From Prevotella sp. UBA4330 (GTDB lineage Bacteria > Bacteroidota > Bacteroidia > Bacteroidales > Bacteroidaceae), in contig DGTS01000036.1 of assembly GCA_002394385.1 (NCBI GenBank), positions 5,981 to 69,980 on the forward strand: a DNA stretch of 64,000 bases. Direction: 5' to 3'. A program made the translations under genes and the position numbers. Under the pieces are notes generated by a model. It worked only from the letters and a program-made list of their open reading frames with translations. It had not been told where the DNA came from and searched no databases. Below, piece after piece: positions 33,510 through 42,285 of the stretch; positions within the stretch are counted from its first letter, which is position 1, and every line of letters begins with the position of its first letter.

Positions 33510-34400
33510 TCATTTAAAATAGAAAGGAAACAGTTTGTCGCTTGTTTCTGATGGGAAGTAGTATTGACATTCCATGCCCTTTGGCTCGTTCTTTGTCACT
33601 ATTTCCACAATCTTGGCGATGTTGTCCTCACTGAGTTTCTTCGGGTCGATTTCATATTCGTGCATTGCACTTTTGTTGTAGTCTAAGAAGATATGTCCGT
33701 CTTCTTCTTTGAAGGCAACTGGCTCGTTCTGTTCTTCCATTTCCCTGCAGTCGATGAAATAGTTGTCGGGCATTACAACAATGCCGTCGGTAAGTATTCC
33801 TACGTGAAGTTCATGGCCAGTGAGGCTTCTTTCACCACCGGTATCATACATTATGACATCTTTATACTTTCCTTCCTTAACAATATATCCTTCGATTCCA
33901 CGGAACCAGTCGGGACCTTCTACGATGTCGGCTGTGACGGGTGCGCTTTTTATCTCTTTAACGTCAGATTTCTGTATATAAGCACTTTCTATCTTTTTGT
34001 CGCAAATGTATGCCTTATAGAAGTCGCCTTCTTCGCCAACAACGGCTAAAATCTCGCCATTGTACACTATATCTGTGGTTTTCTCGTAATCTGGCTTGCC
34101 AGGTTGGCCAGACCATTGGTAAAAAGTGCTGTTTTCGTCTCTTTCTCCTTCCAGACAATCTTGATCCCATCTAACCAACGTTGGGCTATTGGTGTCTGTT
34201 TCTTTATAGAGTTTGACATTATCTTTGGTCACCTGTACGAATTTGTCAAATCTGGTGAAGTTCACTTCGAAGGCACCTTTGGTTTTTGTCGTTTCTATCG
34301 CGTTAGTCTTTTCAGCGCTTTTCTTGTCGCTGCAGTTTGCTGTCAGCATGGGAATCATCATTCCCAACAGCAATAGAAAAAAGTTCTTTATTGTTTTCAT
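33510..34400 (-). CDS. SH3-like lipoprotein (first of three paralogues)
   Basis: A 296-residue lipoprotein with signal LLLGMMIPMLTANC and an SH3-like region (VTKDNVKLYKETDTNSPTLV, GEEGDFYKAYICDKK, ESAYIQKSDV). It opens the tandem set. The three have diverged in charged surface residues but keep the framework, a pattern fitting binding proteins under diversification. The gap upstream (34401-34516) carries no clear promoter box. Function unknown. Confidence 0.78.
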   Translation of the reverse strand: MKTIKNFFLLLLGMMIPMLTANCSDKKSAEKTNAIETTKTKGAFEVNFTRFDKFVQVTKDNVKLYKETDTNSPTLVRWDQDCLEGERDENSTFYQWSGQPGKPDYEKTTDIVYNGEILAVVGEEGDFYKAYICDKKIESAYIQKSDVKEIKSAPVTADIVEGPDWFRGIEGYIVKEGKYKDVIMYDTGGERSLTGHELHVGILTDGIVVMPDNYFIDCREMEEQNEPVAFKEEDGHIFLDYNKSAMHEYEIDPKKLSEDNIAKIVEIVTKNEPKGMECQYYFPSETSDKLFPFYFK

Positions 34401-34516
34401 AATTGGTTGATAAATTGGTTTGGTGCGACAAAGATAGCAAAACTTTTTTATATGGCAATGAAGTTGAAACGAAAAAACAAATCATTAAATAGTGAAATCG
34501 TCAAATAACTGCATGG

Positions 34517-34588
34517 TGGTCCCTCCGAGAATCGAACTCGGATCTAATCTTTAGGAGAGACTTGTTCTATCCATTGAACTAAGGGACC
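34517..34588 (-). tRNA. tRNA-Arg (CCT)
   Basis: The minus strand forms acceptor GGTCCCT/AGGGACC, D-arm GTTC...GAAC, anticodon stem AGTCT/AGATT with loop CTCCTAA (anticodon CCT), T-arm CCGAG-TTCGATT-CTCGG and discriminator A. Complete 72-nt cloverleaf; CCA is not encoded. Confidence 0.95.
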
Positions 34589-34643
34589 ATCATTGTCGCG
34601 CAACTGCGGGGCTAAGAAACGCATGCAGCCGCATTTGCGGTTG

Positions 34644-34675
34644 CAAAGTTACTGCTTTTATGCCGTATCTCCAAA
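34644..34675 (-). promoter_or_regulatory. promoter of tRNA-Arg
   Basis: TTTG, 20 nt, TAACTTTG on the minus strand, about 56 nt before the tRNA. Confidence 0.85.
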
Positions 34676-34759
34676 TTTGAGAGGTCATATTTTGTTTTTG
34701 TAAAAAATCATCGCAGACGATTAAACCATCGCATGCTTGCATGCGTCAAAGAAGCAATT

Positions 34760-37297
34760 ATGAAGAAGATCTTTTTTATGATGTGCTTGTTGATGACAAG
34801 CACTCTATGTGTGTTTGCACAAAGTGGAACGGTAAAAGGTAAAGTAGCAGACAAAAGCACTGACGAGTCATTTCCATACGTTACTGTTGTTGTGAAAGAC
34901 GCTGCTGGTACGAAAACTATTGACGGTGGAGTCACTGATATTGAAGGTGACTTCAAGGTGGGGGGATTGCCCCTTGGCACCTACCAACTGGAGGTTTCTT
35001 ACGTGGGGTATAAGACTCTGACGAGGAAATTCACACTCACAAGCGCCAAGCCTACACACACTTTCCATAAACTTTATTTGCAGGAAGATGCCACCATGCT
35101 CAAGGAAGTCACCGTGACAGGACAGCAGTCGTCGATGCGACTGGAGGTTGACCGTAAGTCGTTCGACGTGAACCAGCAGATAGCCAATGCCGGTGGCTCG
35201 GCAAGCGACGTGCTGGAGAACATTCCTTCGGTGGAGGTTGACAACGACGGAAACATCTCGCTGCGCGGAAACGAGAGCGTGGAGGTGTGGATAAACGGAA
35301 AGGCAAGCGGACTGACCACCGACAACCGTGCCGAGATATTGCAGCAGTTGCCTGCCGAGAGCATCGAGAGAATAGAGGTGATAGACAATCCTTCGGCAAA
35401 ATTCTCTGCCGAGGGAAGTGCCGGCATTATCAATATTGTGCTGAAGAAAGACCGCAAGGCGGGATATTACGGCTCGCTGCAGGTGGGAGGAAACACCAAC
35501 GGAGGTGCCAATGCCAGCGGAAACATCAACTATTCGAGTCCGAAGTTCGACGCATACGCTAACGTGGGATACCGTCATCGACGCAATCATCAGGGCGGAG
35601 GATGGAGCAAGCAGAACTACCTGCAGACCAACGAATACCAGAACTATGACTCGAAGAACCGCGACCAGGGCAACAACGTCTTCATGCGTGCCGGCGTGAC
35701 ATGGCATGCAACAGAGAAAGACGACTTCACGCTGAGCGGAATGGGCATGATAGGCGGCCGCAACGGCTCTAACAGCACGCTGTATCACTATGGTGTGATT
35801 GGTGCTGCGGCAGACACCAAAGTGATGGACCGACTGACACGCTCGCGCGGTAACAACCATTTCTTCCACGGCGAGATGAACTACAACCACACATGGAGCG
35901 CGCAGCACAAACTGGATGTGATGGTGGGATATAACCGCTGGTTCGGAGACAACTTTAACTATTATCAGGACAGCACCACTGTCTTTGAGCCTCTCGCCAC
36001 CACATACGACTATCAGTATCGCCCGATGTTCGTCTCTAACCGCTCGTGGGAGGCAAAGGTGGACTACGAGAACCAGATAACAAGCATCTTCAAGTTGCAG
36101 GCAGGATATAACGGACGTTTCTCTCACGAGAACACCCCGCAGGAGTCGTGGATTGACTACTCGTCGTGGAACGGTGAAAACCTCGAGGAGGACAAGGCTT
36201 ACTTCAATCGTTTCATCTACGACCAAGACACCCATGCGCTGTATGCCACAGCGTCGCTGCAGTTCGGCAAATTTGGCGTCATGGGAGGTCTGCGCGGCGA
36301 ATACTGGCGTGTGAACACTGAGAGTTATGACTGGGACCAGGAGCATGATGCCACAAAGCGCGAGGCACCGTTCAAGAAAGACTTCTTCCAACTGTTCCCA
36401 AGTGTGTTCATCTCGTACCAACTCACACCGACGCAGCAGTTGCAACTGAACTATACACGTCGTCTGCGCCGCCCGTGGGGAGGACAGTTGAACTCGTTCA
36501 AGAACACCAGAGACGCTTCGATGGTGGAGTTCGGAAACCCTTATCTGACACCGGAATACTCTAACTCTTTCGCACTGAACTATCTCAAGCAGTGGACAGA
36601 GCACACACTGTCGCTATCGGCATACTATCGTCCGACAACCGACGTGATGCAGCGCATAAGGTATCAGAGCCAGAGCGATGGCCTGATGTACCAGACAACA
36701 ATGAACGTGGCTAAGAACCTGAGCACAGGTATCGAGATGGTGCTGAAGAACAGATTGTTCAAGATTGTTGACCTCACAACAACGCTCAACGCATATTACT
36801 ATAAGATAAACGGCTTCAAGTTCGATATCGAGGGACAGACAATCACTGGCGAAGAAGACCATAACTTCTCGTGGACAGGACGTATGATGGCGTCTGTGAG
36901 ACTGCCTTACGACATCAGTGTGCAGTTGACGGGTAACTACCGTTCGCGCCAGGTCGTGACACAGGGCTACCGCAAGCCGATGTACGGCATGGACCTCGGC
37001 ATACGCAAGACATTCTTCGACAAGCAACTCGCGATATCGGTCAATGTGCGTGACCTGCTCGACAGCCGTCATTTCGAGATATTCACCTCCAGCGATACCT
37101 TCTCACGTCATCAGCGCAACTGGCGCGGCGGACGGCGTGCTAACATCAATATAACATGGAACTTCGGTAATATGAAAAAGAAATCGAAGACTGAAGGCGC
37201 CGAAGGTAACGAACAGGAGGACGACCAGCAGAACAACAATTTCCAGCAAGATAACAACTTCCAACAGAATAATAACTTCGGAGGAGGAGAGGAATAA
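34760..37297 (+). CDS. TonB-dependent receptor with carboxypeptidase-like domain
   Basis: An 845-residue outer-membrane protein. A signal peptide (ending CVFAQ) is followed by a carboxypeptidase-like regulatory domain (about 20-110, GTVKGKVADKSTDESFPYVTV), a plug (about 125-220, QQSSMRLEVDRKSFDV, NGKASGLTTDN, IERIEVIDNPSAKF) and a long beta-barrel of the outer-membrane-protein type 3 kind. The C-terminus ends in an unusual Asn/Gln-rich tail (QQNNNF, QQDNNF repeats). No SusD gene is beside it, so it is not a classical sugar-uptake pair; substrate unknown. I start at ATG 34760 where the signal peptide begins. A long inverted repeat follows the stop. Confidence 0.88.
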   Translation: MKKIFFMMCLLMTSTLCVFAQSGTVKGKVADKSTDESFPYVTVVVKDAAGTKTIDGGVTDIEGDFKVGGLPLGTYQLEVSYVGYKTLTRKFTLTSAKPTHTFHKLYLQEDATMLKEVTVTGQQSSMRLEVDRKSFDVNQQIANAGGSASDVLENIPSVEVDNDGNISLRGNESVEVWINGKASGLTTDNRAEILQQLPAESIERIEVIDNPSAKFSAEGSAGIINIVLKKDRKAGYYGSLQVGGNTNGGANASGNINYSSPKFDAYANVGYRHRRNHQGGGWSKQNYLQTNEYQNYDSKNRDQGNNVFMRAGVTWHATEKDDFTLSGMGMIGGRNGSNSTLYHYGVIGAAADTKVMDRLTRSRGNNHFFHGEMNYNHTWSAQHKLDVMVGYNRWFGDNFNYYQDSTTVFEPLATTYDYQYRPMFVSNRSWEAKVDYENQITSIFKLQAGYNGRFSHENTPQESWIDYSSWNGENLEEDKAYFNRFIYDQDTHALYATASLQFGKFGVMGGLRGEYWRVNTESYDWDQEHDATKREAPFKKDFFQLFPSVFISYQLTPTQQLQLNYTRRLRRPWGGQLNSFKNTRDASMVEFGNPYLTPEYSNSFALNYLKQWTEHTLSLSAYYRPTTDVMQRIRYQSQSDGLMYQTTMNVAKNLSTGIEMVLKNRLFKIVDLTTTLNAYYYKINGFKFDIEGQTITGEEDHNFSWTGRMMASVRLPYDISVQLTGNYRSRQVVTQGYRKPMYGMDLGIRKTFFDKQLAISVNVRDLLDSRHFEIFTSSDTFSRHQRNWRGGRRANINITWNFGNMKKKSKTEGAEGNEQEDDQQNNNFQQDNNFQQNNNFGGGEE

Positions 37298-37395
37298 GGG
37301 TTGAGCGTTGAGGGTTGAAAGTTGAGCGTTGAGCGATATTAGTCTTTTCTTAGTACTATATTCGCTCAACGCTCAACTTTCAACCCTCAACCTTC
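37297..37395. repeat. long heptamer-based inverted repeat between convergent genes
   Basis: Left arm 37297-37338 and right arm 37358-37395 are reverse complements over about 35 bp, built from GTTGAGC/GTTGAGG-type heptamers, around an 18-nt loop. It lies between the TonB receptor and metG and could stop transcription from both sides. Confidence 0.9.
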
Positions 37396-37399
37396 TTTT

Positions 37400-39466
37400 T
37401 TATCCAACAATGCTGCCAGGCTTCACCTCATCAAGAACGGAGGTGACGTGGAGAGAGCCGTCAGAGTCAACAGCAGAGAGAATCATGCCCTGACTCTCGA
37501 TGCCCATCATCTTGCGAGGCTCGAAATTTGCGACAAACAACACTTGCTTGCCTGTCAGTTGTTCGGGCTCATAATATGCTGCTATGCCACTGAGGATGGT
37601 GCGCTCGGTGCCGCTGCCATCGTCGATGGTGAACTGCAATAGTTTCTTCGATTTCTTAACCTTCTCGCACTTGAGCACCTTGCCCACGCGGATGTCCATC
37701 TTCTCGAAAACATCAAACGGGATGTTCTCCTTCACGGGTTCTGCCTTGTAGTTGGCTGCCTCGTTCTCTTTCTTGATACGCTCCAGACGGTCGAGTTGTG
37801 CCTGTATGGTGTCGTCTTCAATCTTCTCGAACAGCAGTGATGGCTCAGCCAACTGATGACCTGGCTTCAAAATCTCGGTGCTTCCGAGTTGCTCCCAGTC
37901 GAAGGTATCGACGTTGAGCATGCCACGCAGTTTCTTTGAACTGAACGGCAGGAACGGCTCGAAGGCGATAGAGAGGTTTGCCACCAGTTGCAGCGAGATG
38001 TTCAGAATGGTCTTCACGCGCTCCATGTCGGTCTTTGCCACCTTCCATGGCTCACATTCTGTGATGTAACGGTTGCCGATGCGCGCCAGGTTCATTGCCT
38101 CTTTCAGAGCATCGCGGAACTTGAACTGTTCGAGCATCTGTTCCACATTCTCCTTGACATCCTTAAACTCGTCGATGGCCTGACGGTCGACGTCGAGCAG
38201 TTCGCCGCACTCAGGCACCACGCCATCGAAGTATTTCTTCGTCAGTTGCAGCGCGCGGTTAACGAAGTTGCCATAGATGGCCACCAGTTCCGAGTTGTTA
38301 CGCTCCTGGAAGTCCTTCCACATGAAGTTGTTGTCCTTCGTCTCGGGTGCGTTGGCTGTAAGCACATAGCGCAGTACATCCTGCTTGCCAGGGAAGTCAA
38401 CGAGATATTCGTGCAACCATATTGCCCAGTTGCGCGATGTCGAAATCTTGTCGTTCTCGAGGTTGAGGAACTCGTTTGCCGGCACGTTGTCGGGCATGAT
38501 ATATCCACCGTGCGCCTTCATCATCACTGGGAAGATGAGACAGTGGAACACGATATTGTCTTTTCCTATGAAGTGTATGAGTCGGGTGTCCTCGTCTTGC
38601 CACCACTTCTGCCATGTGCCCCAGCGCTCGGGATTGCTCTCGCACAGTTCTTTGGTGTTAGAGATATAGCCGATGGGCGCATCGAACCATACGTACAGCA
38701 CCTTTCCGTCGGCACCTTCCACAGGAACGGGGATGCCCCAGTCGAGGTCGCGTGTCATGGCGCGTGGCTGCAAGTCCATGTCGAGCCACGACTTGCACTG
38801 TCCATAAACATTGGGGCGCCACTCCTTATGACCTTCGAGAATCCATTTCTTCAGCCAGTCCTGCCACTGGTTCAGCGGCAGATACCAGTTCTTTGTCTCC
38901 TTCAGCACTGGCTGCGAGCCGCTGATGGTGCTCTTCGGGTTGATGAGTTCGGTAGGCGAGAGGTCGCGTCCGCACTTCTCGCACTGGTCGCCGTATGCCC
39001 CTTCGTTATGGCAATAGGGACACTCGCCGGTGATGTAGCGGTCGGCGAGGAACTGCTTTGCCTCCTCGTCATAATATTGCTTGGTAGTTTCTTCCACCAG
39101 TTTGCCGTCGTCATAGAGTTTGCGGAAGAAGTCGGATGCAAACTTATGGTGTGTCTCGCTTGTGGTGCGGCTGTAAATGTCGAACGAGATGCCGAACTCC
39201 TCGAACGAGTCTTTAATCATCTTGTGATAGCGGTCAACCACATCCTGCGGTGTGATGCCCTCTTTGCGGGCACGCATTGTCACGGGCACTCCATGCTCGT
39301 CAGAGCCGCCGATGAATACCACTTCCTGTTTCTTCAGTCTGAGATAGCGCACGTAGATGTCGGCAGGCACATACACGCCAGCCAGGTGTCCGATGTGCAC
39401 TCCGCCGTTGGCGTATGGCAGTGCCGATGTGACCAGTGTGCGCTTAAAGTTTTTCTTCTGTTCCAT
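37400..39466 (-). CDS. metG: methionine-tRNA ligase
   Basis: A 688-residue class I aminoacyl-tRNA synthetase. HIGH-type motif GVHIGHLAG and KMSKS-type DKISTSRNW are visible, with zinc-knuckle cysteines (CPYCHNEGAYGDQCEKC) between them, and a C-terminal tRNA-binding EMAPII/Trbp111 domain (about 585-688, FDVFEKMDIRVGKVLKCE). The start at 39466 (MEQKKNFKRTLVTSALP) fits the family better than the longer frame. A TAnnTTTG box (TACCTTTG) overlaps the region just upstream at 39488-39495. Confidence 0.97.
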   Translation of the reverse strand: MEQKKNFKRTLVTSALPYANGGVHIGHLAGVYVPADIYVRYLRLKKQEVVFIGGSDEHGVPVTMRARKEGITPQDVVDRYHKMIKDSFEEFGISFDIYSRTTSETHHKFASDFFRKLYDDGKLVEETTKQYYDEEAKQFLADRYITGECPYCHNEGAYGDQCEKCGRDLSPTELINPKSTISGSQPVLKETKNWYLPLNQWQDWLKKWILEGHKEWRPNVYGQCKSWLDMDLQPRAMTRDLDWGIPVPVEGADGKVLYVWFDAPIGYISNTKELCESNPERWGTWQKWWQDEDTRLIHFIGKDNIVFHCLIFPVMMKAHGGYIMPDNVPANEFLNLENDKISTSRNWAIWLHEYLVDFPGKQDVLRYVLTANAPETKDNNFMWKDFQERNNSELVAIYGNFVNRALQLTKKYFDGVVPECGELLDVDRQAIDEFKDVKENVEQMLEQFKFRDALKEAMNLARIGNRYITECEPWKVAKTDMERVKTILNISLQLVANLSIAFEPFLPFSSKKLRGMLNVDTFDWEQLGSTEILKPGHQLAEPSLLFEKIEDDTIQAQLDRLERIKKENEAANYKAEPVKENIPFDVFEKMDIRVGKVLKCEKVKKSKKLLQFTIDDGSGTERTILSGIAAYYEPEQLTGKQVLFVANFEPRKMMGIESQGMILSAVDSDGSLHVTSVLDEVKPGSIVG

Positions 39467-39534
39467 TGCTTTGAATATATTTGGGCACAAAGGTACAAAA
39501 TATTTTCGTTTTAAAGTAATATAGTGTAAAAAAA

Positions 39535-39566
39535 CGCTGCCACAGTATTTTGTGTGGCAGCGCTTT
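39535..39566 (-). terminator. terminator after the gene at 39578
   Basis: A 10-bp stem CGCTGCCACA / TGTGGCAGCG, followed on the minus strand by TTTTTTTTACAC. It lies between 39578 and metG. Confidence 0.85.
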
Positions 39567-39577
39567 AATATGTCGTG

Positions 39578-39970
39578 TCAGAACATTTGCTTTACGGCAC
39601 GGGCATCGTCGCCCTCGAAGATTAGCACGTCGGTAACCGCCTCGTAACTCAGTTGCAGGAACTGCAGAAGCAGAACGGCAACAAAGGCACCGTCGCGCGA
39701 GGCACAAACCTCAGCCATATAGTTGCCGTATGTGGCTGCCTTGGGACGGAAATCGCCTATTGCCTCTGCCATATTCTTGTGCGAGCCGGTGAGGATGTGC
39801 TTTATGTGCTCGCCGTCTTCGCGCGACAGTTCTATGGTGCGGGCTTCTATTACACTGTTTGTCGGGGTGTATGTTGCTGTGGTGCGCAGACCAAACAGCG
39901 ACTTGCTGACGCTCACATGAGCATCAGAGCAGATGGTGTTCCACATCTGCAAACTCTTTATATTTGCCAT
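39578..39970 (-). CDS. uncharacterised cytoplasmic protein
   Basis: A 130-residue protein without signal peptide or membrane segment. It has a mixed alpha/beta composition with a histidine- and acid-rich middle (SREDGEHIKHILTGSHKN) and a hydrophobic helix near the end (FVAVLLLQFLQLSYEAV). I do not recognise the family. It is well spaced from neighbours, with its own terminator downstream, and has base composition like its surroundings, so it looks like a normal core gene rather than a remnant. Confidence 0.6.
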   Translation of the reverse strand: MANIKSLQMWNTICSDAHVSVSKSLFGLRTTATYTPTNSVIEARTIELSREDGEHIKHILTGSHKNMAEAIGDFRPKAATYGNYMAEVCASRDGAFVAVLLLQFLQLSYEAVTDVLIFEGDDARAVKQMF

Positions 39971-40038
39971 GATAATATGTTTTCTTTGTTAAACTTGAAG
40001 TATTCCTCCCTTCATCTGTGTCGAAGTGAGGGCGATAG

Positions 40039-40455
40039 TTAACAAAGAATGCGTCTCAACGCTATGACGTAATAATGGCGAGGAGACGCAAAGCCCATGC
40101 TAGGCACCACGAGACGGAGGTACTGGCATACAGGCACATACTTCTGAAGGTTTGACAAACTAACCGTTGCCCAGCGGCCAGACTTGGTGCTGGGTTTGCC
40201 GCCGTGGGTGGGCAGCAGGCGAACGGTGCGGTGAGAAGCAACGCGATGTGTCGGCACCGACGACGTGAGCGACGAGCCTACGGGGTTGCGCGGCTCTTCC
40301 GCCATGTTGTGTAGCAGGTCGCTGTGGCGGCACACCTGTTCCTTGTGGTCGGCATTGTCGGGCATTATGGCTTGTGCCTTGACCTCAATGTTGGAGCCAA
40401 GGAAGTTGCACAACATCAGCACAACAAACCAAAGATGCATGATAACGCTTCTCAT
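40039..40455 (-). CDS. small secreted hypothetical protein
   Basis: A 138-residue protein with a signal peptide (about 1-28, cut near VKAQA) and a basic mature part containing HRVASHRTVRLLPTHGG and GRWATVSLSNLQKYVP. I do not know its function. It is rich in Arg, His and Ser and resembles a class of small exported proteins that are common in Bacteroidales. A short gap of 68 nt separates it from the gene at 39578, and it diverges from the gene at 40643. Confidence 0.55.
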   Translation of the reverse strand: MRSVIMHLWFVVLMLCNFLGSNIEVKAQAIMPDNADHKEQVCRHSDLLHNMAEEPRNPVGSSLTSSVPTHRVASHRTVRLLPTHGGKPSTKSGRWATVSLSNLQKYVPVCQYLRLVVPSMGFASPRHYYVIALRRILC

Positions 40456-40642
40456 AAATTTTCTATATAACTAAAAGTTATTTGTCTGTTTTGCAGTAGG
40501 AGGCTGCATAGGTACAAATAATTTGTGTTTAAATGTGTCATAAGGCTGCACTAAATGTGCAATGATGAAAAATATAAGACAAAAATGATGTAATATGTTG
40601 AATTTTAATTATATTTGCAACATAAAACTAAAACGGAAAGTG

Positions 40643-41896
40643 ATGGGAAGAGAGCAAAATAGATTTTCGTTATTGGCGCTGCTGATGCCGTTGATGCTTG
40701 CCCTGCTGATGCCTTCGGCGGCGATGGCACAGGGCGATTCGCTGCTGCTGCGCTATCAGGTGAGGGGAACGGTGCGCGACGCCAAGAGTGGGCACCGCCT
40801 CCAGTACGTCAGTGTATCGATACCAGGGAAGCGCTATTCCACGGTGACAAACAGCGATGGCGAGTTCGTGCTGAGGACTAACGAGCCGCCGAAAGAGGTG
40901 ATGGTGAGCCACGTGGGGTACGACTCGCGCCGTACCAGTGTTCCTGCCGACGGCAAACCGCTGGTAATACGGCTCGTGCCGAACACAGTGCAACTGAAGG
41001 AGGTGCTGGTGATGGCGGCAGACCCGATGCTAATACTCACCACAGCGCTGGACAAAGTGAAGGAGAACAACATCACGAGTCCTGAGATGTACCGCTGCTT
41101 CTATCGCGAAACGGCGCAGAAACGCAGCAAGTACATCTATATTGCCGAGGCCGTGACCGACCTCTATAAGACCGCATATACACATCGCAGCATCGGCGAC
41201 CGCGTGTCGGTGGTGAAAGACCGCCGCCTGCTCAGCCCGAAGGCGAGCGACACTCTGAGCGTGAAGGTGCTGGGAGGACCGACGTTCGCCGTCACACTCG
41301 ACCTCGTGAAGAACCGCGAGTTCCTGCTGAACCGCGAAGAACTCGAACTCTATTCAATGAAAATGGGGACGCCAACGGTTATCGACGACCGCATGCAGTA
41401 TGTCATCGAACTGGAGCCAGGGGTGACTATCGACCGTCCGTTGTACTACGGCAAGGTTTATGTTGACCGCGAAACGCTTGCCTTCACACGCATAGAACTG
41501 AGTCTCGATGTCAGCAATCGTGACCTCGCGACCCAGTTTATGCTTCTGAAAAAACCTTTAGGACTGCGTTTCAAACCGCGCGAGCAAACGCTCTTGGTGA
41601 ACTATAAATACGAGAACGGGGTGACACGTCTGAATTATATACGTTCCACTTTCCGCTTCGCATGCGACTGGAAACGGCGCTTGTTCAACACCAATTTCAC
41701 TGCTGTCTCAGAGGTCGTGGTGACCGACCGCGACGAGTCGCCAGAACAGGCAATAGCGCGCCGCGCAGCATACAGCAAGAACTCGTCTCTCTATGACACC
41801 GCTTCCTACACGCTCGACGAAGACTTCTGGTCGGGTTACAACATCATTGAACCTACCGAGAGCCTGGAGAAAGCAGTGAGAAAATTGAGGAAGTGA
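40643..41896 (+). CDS. carboxypeptidase-like domain surface protein
   Basis: A 417-residue exported protein with a long hydrophobic signal (LLALLMPLMLALLMPSAAMAQ) and a carboxypeptidase-like regulatory beta-sandwich (about 35-115, VRGTVRDAKSGHRLQYVSVS). After that comes an uncharacterised domain (about 120-417) that often accompanies this module in Bacteroidota. I start at ATG 40643 next to the signal. A TATATTTG box at 40610-40617 is a likely -7 element. Function unknown; possible outer-membrane or periplasmic role. Confidence 0.75.
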   Translation: MGREQNRFSLLALLMPLMLALLMPSAAMAQGDSLLLRYQVRGTVRDAKSGHRLQYVSVSIPGKRYSTVTNSDGEFVLRTNEPPKEVMVSHVGYDSRRTSVPADGKPLVIRLVPNTVQLKEVLVMAADPMLILTTALDKVKENNITSPEMYRCFYRETAQKRSKYIYIAEAVTDLYKTAYTHRSIGDRVSVVKDRRLLSPKASDTLSVKVLGGPTFAVTLDLVKNREFLLNREELELYSMKMGTPTVIDDRMQYVIELEPGVTIDRPLYYGKVYVDRETLAFTRIELSLDVSNRDLATQFMLLKKPLGLRFKPREQTLLVNYKYENGVTRLNYIRSTFRFACDWKRRLFNTNFTAVSEVVVTDRDESPEQAIARRAAYSKNSSLYDTASYTLDEDFWSGYNIIEPTESLEKAVRKLRK

Positions 41897-41900
41897 TTTC

Positions 41901-42035
41901 TTTAGGAGTTTAGGAGTTCGGGAGTTCAGGAGTGCAGGAATTAAGAAGTGCAGAAGTTCAGGAGTTCAGACAACAGTGCAATCTCAAGTCAATTGCCAAG
42001 TCTATTGTCTGAACTCCTGAACTCCTATACTCCTG
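41901..42035. repeat. octamer-based inverted repeat
   Basis: Left arm of about eight GGAGTTCA-like units (41901-41970) and a right arm of TGAACTCC-like units (about 42009-42035) surround a short core. The units are imperfect. Confidence 0.85.
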
Positions 42036-42082
42036 AACTCCTTAATTATTATAATTAAATACTATTTTACCTCTTTTCGAAT

Positions 42083-42212
42083 GACTCCCCGCCCCTGTAG
42101 GGGAGGGGTAGGGGTGGGGTCAGCGTCTTTAATACCCACACGACTTCGTAAATATCACCGACCCCACCCCTCACCCCTATCCCCTCTCCAAAGGGCGAGG
42201 GGGACTTTATGG
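42083..42212. repeat. C-rich palindromic element, intergenic copy 1
   Basis: Left part GACTCCCCGCCCCTGTAGGG with GGAGGGG and GGGGTGGGGTCAGCG, then a core with CACACGACTTC and ATATCACCGA, and a right part CCCCACCCCTCACCCC. Very similar copies are at 45794 and 47214. The 389-nt gap contains this element and the octamer repeat only. Confidence 0.85.
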
Positions 42213-42285
42213 GAGGGGAAACGTAGCGTACGGCATTTTCCGGAACACTATCCCGTTGTAGGGTCTGATTGTATAATTACCTAAA

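Noticed and set aside
34868..36604. A 578-codon open frame on the minus strand
   Set aside because: Antisense shadow of the TonB-dependent receptor; Cys/His-rich composition without motifs.
37988..39514. A 508-codon open frame on the plus strand
   Set aside because: It is antisense to metG, whose HIGH, KMSKS and zinc motifs are clear; the antisense translation has no domain features.
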